Assembly: GCA_017880865.1 (NCBI GenBank)
Contig: JADGRL010000011.1
Coordinates: 1-64,000 of the forward strand
DNA: 64,000 nucleotides
Origin: Gallionella sp.
GTDB taxonomy: Bacteria > Pseudomonadota > Gammaproteobacteria > Burkholderiales > Gallionellaceae
Direction of reading: 5' to 3'
Positions 60,173-64,000 of this stretch are shown here, in pieces. Each line of letters starts with the position of its first letter. Within the stretch, counting starts at the first letter, position 1. The translations under genes were made by a program, and so were the position numbers. The notes beneath the pieces were generated by a model. The model had not been told where the DNA came from and ran no database searches. It saw only the letters and a list, made by a program, of their open reading frames with translations.

Positions 60173-61510
60173 TCAGACCGGACGTTCACCCGAATTCGAT
60201 TTCTCGCGCTTCTCGAAGAAACGCAGCAAGAGGAAGGTCAGCCATCCAATGACACAGAGCGCAATCGTAAATATCGTATAGGAGATGGGCCACGGGATTC
60301 CCTGCGTCATCATAGAGAATTCAGACATGCCGCCGATGCCGGCCAACACGTTGAGCGGCATAAATACGACGCTCAGCACCGTCAGGCGCTTAACGTTTTT
60401 GTTCTGGTTGTTATTGATGAAACCGACCGTGGCATCCATCAGGAAGTTGATCTTGTCAAAGATGAACGCGGTGTGTCCGTCCAGTGAATCGATATCGCGA
60501 AGAATCTGCTGCGCGTCCTCTGACTGTTGTTTGGTCAGGAATTTTCCACGCATCAGAAACGAAACTGCGCGGCGGGTATCCAGCACGTTTCTGCGTATCA
60601 AGCCGTTCAGATCTTCCTCGTGAGCAATGGCCGTCAGGGTGTCGTCTGCCTGCTCGCCGATCTTGTTGTTGCTGAGCACTTGTTTGCTCACCACTCGCAG
60701 TCCCTGATAGACATCCTCCAGTGCATCAGCGGAATATTCGGCATCAGCCGCATACAGGTCGAGCAAAACATCACGGGCATCGAGCACGTAGTTGGGCTGT
60801 GTCATTGCGCGTAAACGCTGCAAACGGAAAACCGGCAAATCCACTTTGCGTAGCGAGAACAGCGTGTCCTGATGCAGAATAAAAGCAACCGGAACGCTTA
60901 GAGACACATCCTCTTTGTCGAGCAGGAAGTCGGAGCGTAAATGGACGGCGTTGCTGTCCTCAATATAGAACCGGGCGCTCGATTCAAGATCATTCAACTT
61001 GTCCGGATTGGGCAGCTCCACGTCAAAAATAGCACCGACCCAGACACGCTCTTCGAACGACGGGTTAACCATGTCTATCCAGACAGGCTTGACCTTGATC
61101 AAGTCTTCACGGGTGTTGATTGCGATCTCGCGCAAGCGGCCTTCATGCAGTTCAAATGCCTTGATGCTGGTTTTTTCGTTTTTGTATTCGCGCTTTCCCA
61201 ATGCCTCGATCAGCGAAATGGGGACATCCTGAAGGATTAGTTCCTTGCGCTCATTATTGATTTGATCCCAAACGAACAGCTGATCTTCAGGCGACAGCTC
61301 TTCCAATATTTGCGATACCTCCACTGAAGAGAGCTGGTTAAGAATCTGCTGCATTTTGACCAGATTCTGTTTGCGCACCAGTGTCTCGACCAAATCATGG
61401 CGAGGCATATCCTGCTTGTGAACAAAATCCTCGACGAGTCGGTGCTTTTTTATTAGATTAAGCACCGTTTGCAGGCTGGTCTGGTGTTCGGTATTCGAAT
61501 CGTTTGACAT
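60173..61510 (-). CDS. CorA-type Mg2+ transporter with an N-terminal MgtE-like domain
   Basis: This 445-residue protein starts with a MgtE-N-like helical domain (about residues 10-105; LVKMQQILNQLSSVEVSQILEEL), then a CorA cytosolic domain, and ends with two transmembrane helices, VVFMPLNVLAGIGGMSEFSMM and YTIFTIALCVIGWLTFLLL. The usual GMN pore motif is GMS here. The fused MgtE-N domain suggests Mg2+-responsive gating. It is divergent from mgtE with an IS30 remnant between. The ATG at 61510 is used; upstream in-frame residues look non-native. Confidence 0.87.
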   Translation of the reverse strand: MSNDSNTEHQTSLQTVLNLIKKHRLVEDFVHKQDMPRHDLVETLVRKQNLVKMQQILNQLSSVEVSQILEELSPEDQLFVWDQINNERKELILQDVPISLIEALGKREYKNEKTSIKAFELHEGRLREIAINTREDLIKVKPVWIDMVNPSFEERVWVGAIFDVELPNPDKLNDLESSARFYIEDSNAVHLRSDFLLDKEDVSLSVPVAFILHQDTLFSLRKVDLPVFRLQRLRAMTQPNYVLDARDVLLDLYAADAEYSADALEDVYQGLRVVSKQVLSNNKIGEQADDTLTAIAHEEDLNGLIRRNVLDTRRAVSFLMRGKFLTKQQSEDAQQILRDIDSLDGHTAFIFDKINFLMDATVGFINNNQNKNVKRLTVLSVVFMPLNVLAGIGGMSEFSMMTQGIPWPISYTIFTIALCVIGWLTFLLLRFFEKREKSNSGERPV

Positions 61511-61669
61511 GAGGAAGACGCCTCGAGGTAAAAGTAATAGTAATCCGGAGTTATAAGGCGGATTCAAGCTCAAGCTGTGACAGCTAACGGTGGCTTGATG
61601 TTGCGCCATCACATCACGAATAATACTTCATGCCGCGATTGAACTCCCAGTGATTTTCGCAATTGTTGG

Positions 61670-61855
61670 TTAGTCATGAGGCCAGCTGCGACACTTTTTG
61701 GAATCTTTGCGCTTACGTGGATCGCGAGCCGTGCTGTTACGTTTCAATTCGCGCGAAATGCCTGAGTTGCCCACCTCAACCTCTACCGCAATCAGGACTC
61801 GTTTACAGCCTGCTTTCATTAACCCGGAAATCTGGTATCGTTGCTCGCGAAGCAC
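61670..61855 (-). pseudogene. IS30-family transposase remnant (N-terminal helix-turn-helix only)
   Basis: The 61-codon open stretch on the reverse strand reads LREQRYQISGLMKAG and NSGISRELKRNS, matching the N-terminal HTH of IS30-type transposases. The sequence then diverges and stops, with no DDE catalytic part present. It lies in the 383-base gap between the two Mg2+ transporter genes; no terminal inverted repeats were found by eye and nothing else is recognised in the gap. Confidence 0.6.
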
Positions 61856-61893
61856 TGATGAATTTTGTGCCGTAACTCGCAGGATTGCTCACC

Positions 61894-63348
61894 ATGAATA
61901 GACCCGACCACGAACACCATTACGCCGAGAAGGTGCAGGAACATTTTCTACAAGTTGAATCGTTGCTGCACAAGAACGCCTTGCTGGAGGAGGTCATTCA
62001 TCGGCAAGAGCTGCCACGCGAAGATCGTCACGCGTTGGCAGACAGCCAAGTACCCAAGCAATACCTGGTCGAACTGCGACGCAAGCTCGATAGCCTGCAC
62101 CCTGCCGATATCGCCTACATTCTGGAAGCCTTGCCGATCGAAGAGCGCCTGCTGGTATGGGGCTTGGTCAAGCCGGAGCGCGACGGCGAAATTCTGATCG
62201 AGGTTTCTGATGCGGTGAGGGAATCGTTGATCGCCACGATGAATCGCGAAGAACTGGGTGCCGCTGCGGGGCAACTCGATACTGACGAAATTGCCGACCT
62301 CGCCCCTGATCTGCCGCAAAACGTGATGCGCGACGTGTTCAAGTCGCTGTCTATCGAAGAGCGAGAACAGTTACGTGCCGCGATCTCGTACGCGAAGGAT
62401 TCAGTCGGCGCGCTGATGGATTTCAATATGATCACTATCCGCAGCGATATCTCGCTGGAGGTGGTGTCGCGCTATTTGCGTCGTTTCGATGAACTTCCAG
62501 ATCATACCGACCAGTTGTTTGTGGTCGATCGCGATGACCGATTTCTGGGGGTGTTGCCGCTTAATCGGATCGTCGTGAACGAGCCGGAAGTGATTGTCAG
62601 CCGCGTGATGGTCGCGGATACCATACAGCTGGATCCGGAAGAAAAGGCCGCGCAGGCCGCTCAGGCCTTTGAACGTTACGATCTGGTTTCTGCGCCGGTG
62701 GTGGACGAAGACGGCAAGCTGGTCGGACGGGTGACGGTGAACGTGGTGCTGGACTTTATCCGTACCGAATCCGAAAACGATTTGTTGAACCAGGCCGGTT
62801 TGCGCGAAGAAGAAGATATCTTCGCCTCGGTGTGGAAGAGCGCGCAGAACCGCTGGATGTGGCTGGCACTGAATCTTTGCACCGCATTTTTTGCGTCGCG
62901 CGTAATCGGCAGCTTTGAGGGCACGATTGAAAAATTCGTCGCGCTGGCCACGCTGATGCCCATCGTCGCGGGTATTGCGGGCAATTCGGCGAATCAAACC
63001 ACCACCATCATCATACGTTCGCTGGCTCTGGGACAAATCACCCAGGATAATGCGCGCCGGCTATTGCTCAAGGAGTTGGCCATCAGCGCGTTGAACGGTC
63101 TGGTGTGGGGCGGGGTGGCGGGACTATTCGCCTATTTCCTGTATCACAGCGTGTCGCTGGGTATCGTGATGACCAGTGCGATGTTGCTCAACCTGTTGGT
63201 GGGTGCGACCGTCGGCCTGGCCATTCCGCTCGCGATGCAAAAGCTGGGGCGTGACCCGGCCATCGGATCCAGCGTGATGATCACCGCGATTACCGACAGC
63301 GGCGGATTCTTCATCTTCTTGGGGTTGGCGACGATTTTCCTGGTTTAA
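61894..63348 (+). CDS. mgtE: Mg2+ transporter MgtE
   Basis: MgtE is a homodimeric Mg2+ channel gated by cytosolic Mg2+. The 484-residue protein has the N-terminal helical domain (about 40-140; HPADIAYILEALP), two CBS domains (about 150-280), a connecting helix, and five transmembrane helices in the last 170 residues, with the pore signature PIVAGIAGNSANQTTTI. The ATG at 61894 is chosen over an upstream TTG. It is divergent from the CorA-like gene. Confidence 0.95.
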   Translation: MNRPDHEHHYAEKVQEHFLQVESLLHKNALLEEVIHRQELPREDRHALADSQVPKQYLVELRRKLDSLHPADIAYILEALPIEERLLVWGLVKPERDGEILIEVSDAVRESLIATMNREELGAAAGQLDTDEIADLAPDLPQNVMRDVFKSLSIEEREQLRAAISYAKDSVGALMDFNMITIRSDISLEVVSRYLRRFDELPDHTDQLFVVDRDDRFLGVLPLNRIVVNEPEVIVSRVMVADTIQLDPEEKAAQAAQAFERYDLVSAPVVDEDGKLVGRVTVNVVLDFIRTESENDLLNQAGLREEEDIFASVWKSAQNRWMWLALNLCTAFFASRVIGSFEGTIEKFVALATLMPIVAGIAGNSANQTTTIIIRSLALGQITQDNARRLLLKELAISALNGLVWGGVAGLFAYFLYHSVSLGIVMTSAMLLNLLVGATVGLAIPLAMQKLGRDPAIGSSVMITAITDSGGFFIFLGLATIFLV

Positions 63349-63568
63349 GGACGCATCTATCGTTCCCGCAGGGATTTACATATGCGGAGAATTACGCTCG
63401 TTGAAAAACGACGTCACCCATGAGGCGTTCGAACGAACTGGAATTTTACAGAGGTTCTGTTTCAAGCGGAGATAGCACAACGCCCCGCGCCAAAACACGG
63501 GTTGTTGAGAAGGTTCTGAGCAAACTAAATAGGGCGAGGAATCAGACCGCGCCCCTTGCGAGGCAAAA

Positions 63569-64000
63569 CTACGCGCCCAGAATACCCTTGCCAGCTGGCT
63601 TAGCGGCTGGTTTCTTTGAGGCTGGCTTCTTGGCGACCGCTTTTTTAGCGGCTGGTTTAGCAGCAACTTTCTTGACGACCGCTTTTTTAGCAACTGGCTT
63701 TTTAGCGACGACTTTTTTAGCGGCTGGTTTAGCAGCAACTTTTTTGACGACCGCTTTTTTAGCAGCTGGCTTTTTAGCAACGACTTTTTTAGCAGCTGGT
63801 TTAGCAGCGACTTTTTTAGCGACGGGCTTTTTAGCAGCGACTTTCTTTGCAGCTGGTTTTGCGACTGCTTTTTTAGCGGCCGGTTTAGCGGCGACTTTTT
63901 TGGCAACCGGTTTTTTGACAACCACTTTTTTAGCGGCTGGTTTGACGGCGGCTTTTTTCGCTACAGGCTTTTTTGCTACGGGCGTTTTTGATGTTGCCAT
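63569..64000 (-). CDS. Histone H1-like lysine/alanine-repeat protein
   Basis: This 143-residue basic protein is built almost entirely from repeats of the type KKVAAKPAAKK and KKPVAKKA, and its start codon falls on the last bases of the window. Such AlaLysPro-rich proteins resemble bacterial histone H1-like or AlgP proteins that bind DNA or polyanions and may compact the nucleoid. No folded domain is visible apart from a short GKGILGA end. The repeats make all other reading frames look open. The 220-base gap before it holds no gene I can see. Confidence 0.85.
   Translation of the reverse strand: MATSKTPVAKKPVAKKAAVKPAAKKVVVKKPVAKKVAAKPAAKKAVAKPAAKKVAAKKPVAKKVAAKPAAKKVVAKKPAAKKAVVKKVAAKPAAKKVVAKKPVAKKAVVKKVAAKPAAKKAVAKKPASKKPAAKPAGKGILGA

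Noticed and set aside
63376-63921. Lys/Leu/Pro-rich open frame overlapping the H1-like gene
   Set aside because: It is the same repeat DNA read in another frame; the AK-repeat frame has the proper start and the known protein type.

Overview
This window is a gene-dense bacterial chromosome segment. The core genes look high in GC by eye, roughly 55-63% in the 60-base lines I sampled. The gene content and order suggest a betaproteobacterium, probably of the Nitrosomonadales/Gallionellaceae type. The pointers are dusB-fis-purH, nadD-rsfS-rlmH-maf-rng, pilTU divergent from yggS-proC-yggT-yggU, aceE-aceF, metK-SAH riboswitch-ahcY...metF, HemJ together with HemF, and a multifunctional CCA enzyme. 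This is inference from sequence alone; no search was run. I saw no rRNA, tRNA or CRISPR array.

Layout. 1-5.2 kb holds the methyl cycle: the end of metK, an S-adenosylhomocysteine riboswitch, ahcY and metF, with tfoX-like, holin-like and yegQ genes. 5.2-16.4 kb is housekeeping: ttcA, a pteridine-reductase-like SDR, midA-like, cca, slt, hemF, tsaC and purD. 16.4-18.5 kb is an AT-rich accessory patch with an HEPN/MNT toxin-antitoxin-like pair, a Sel1-repeat protein and an orphan membrane protein. 18.6-27.7 kb contains purH-fis-dusB, a UbiH-family monooxygenase, dsbC, a LOV-like PAS-GGDEF protein, mltA, apaG and ilvA. 27.7-31.2 kb carries dinD and then a clearly AT-rich (about 40% GC) two-gene islet: a 700-residue GNAT-PIN multidomain protein followed closely by a small ASCH-domain protein. 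This islet is the best candidate for an undescribed system.

31.2-39.6 kb encodes 5-formyl-THF cyclo-ligase, pyruvate dehydrogenase E1/E2 and the nadD-rng cluster. 39.6-46.8 kb has a stand-alone MshEN-type protein, a long intergenic region with a possible small RNA, yggU-yggT-proC-yggS, pilT-pilU and an RNA methyltransferase. 46.8-51.6 kb is a reverse-strand run in which a hydrolase, an ABC ATPase, a thioesterase and an ABC permease are joined by 4-base overlaps, with hemJ, a ferredoxin-like gene and a VanZ-family gene nearby. 51.8-60.1 kb has cytochrome c, an RNB-family RNase, a TonB-like gene, a zinc-uptake cassette without an ATPase, aroE and mtgA. 60.2-64 kb holds two divergent Mg2+ transporters (an MgtE_N-CorA fusion and MgtE) flanking an IS30 remnant, and a lysine/alanine-repeat histone H1-like gene at the edge.

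A recurring theme is short palindromic repeats of several families. Some lie between genes. Two copies of one family appear to be inserted in frame inside conserved enzymes (the MidA-like protein and AceE), and another low-complexity insert splits Slt.
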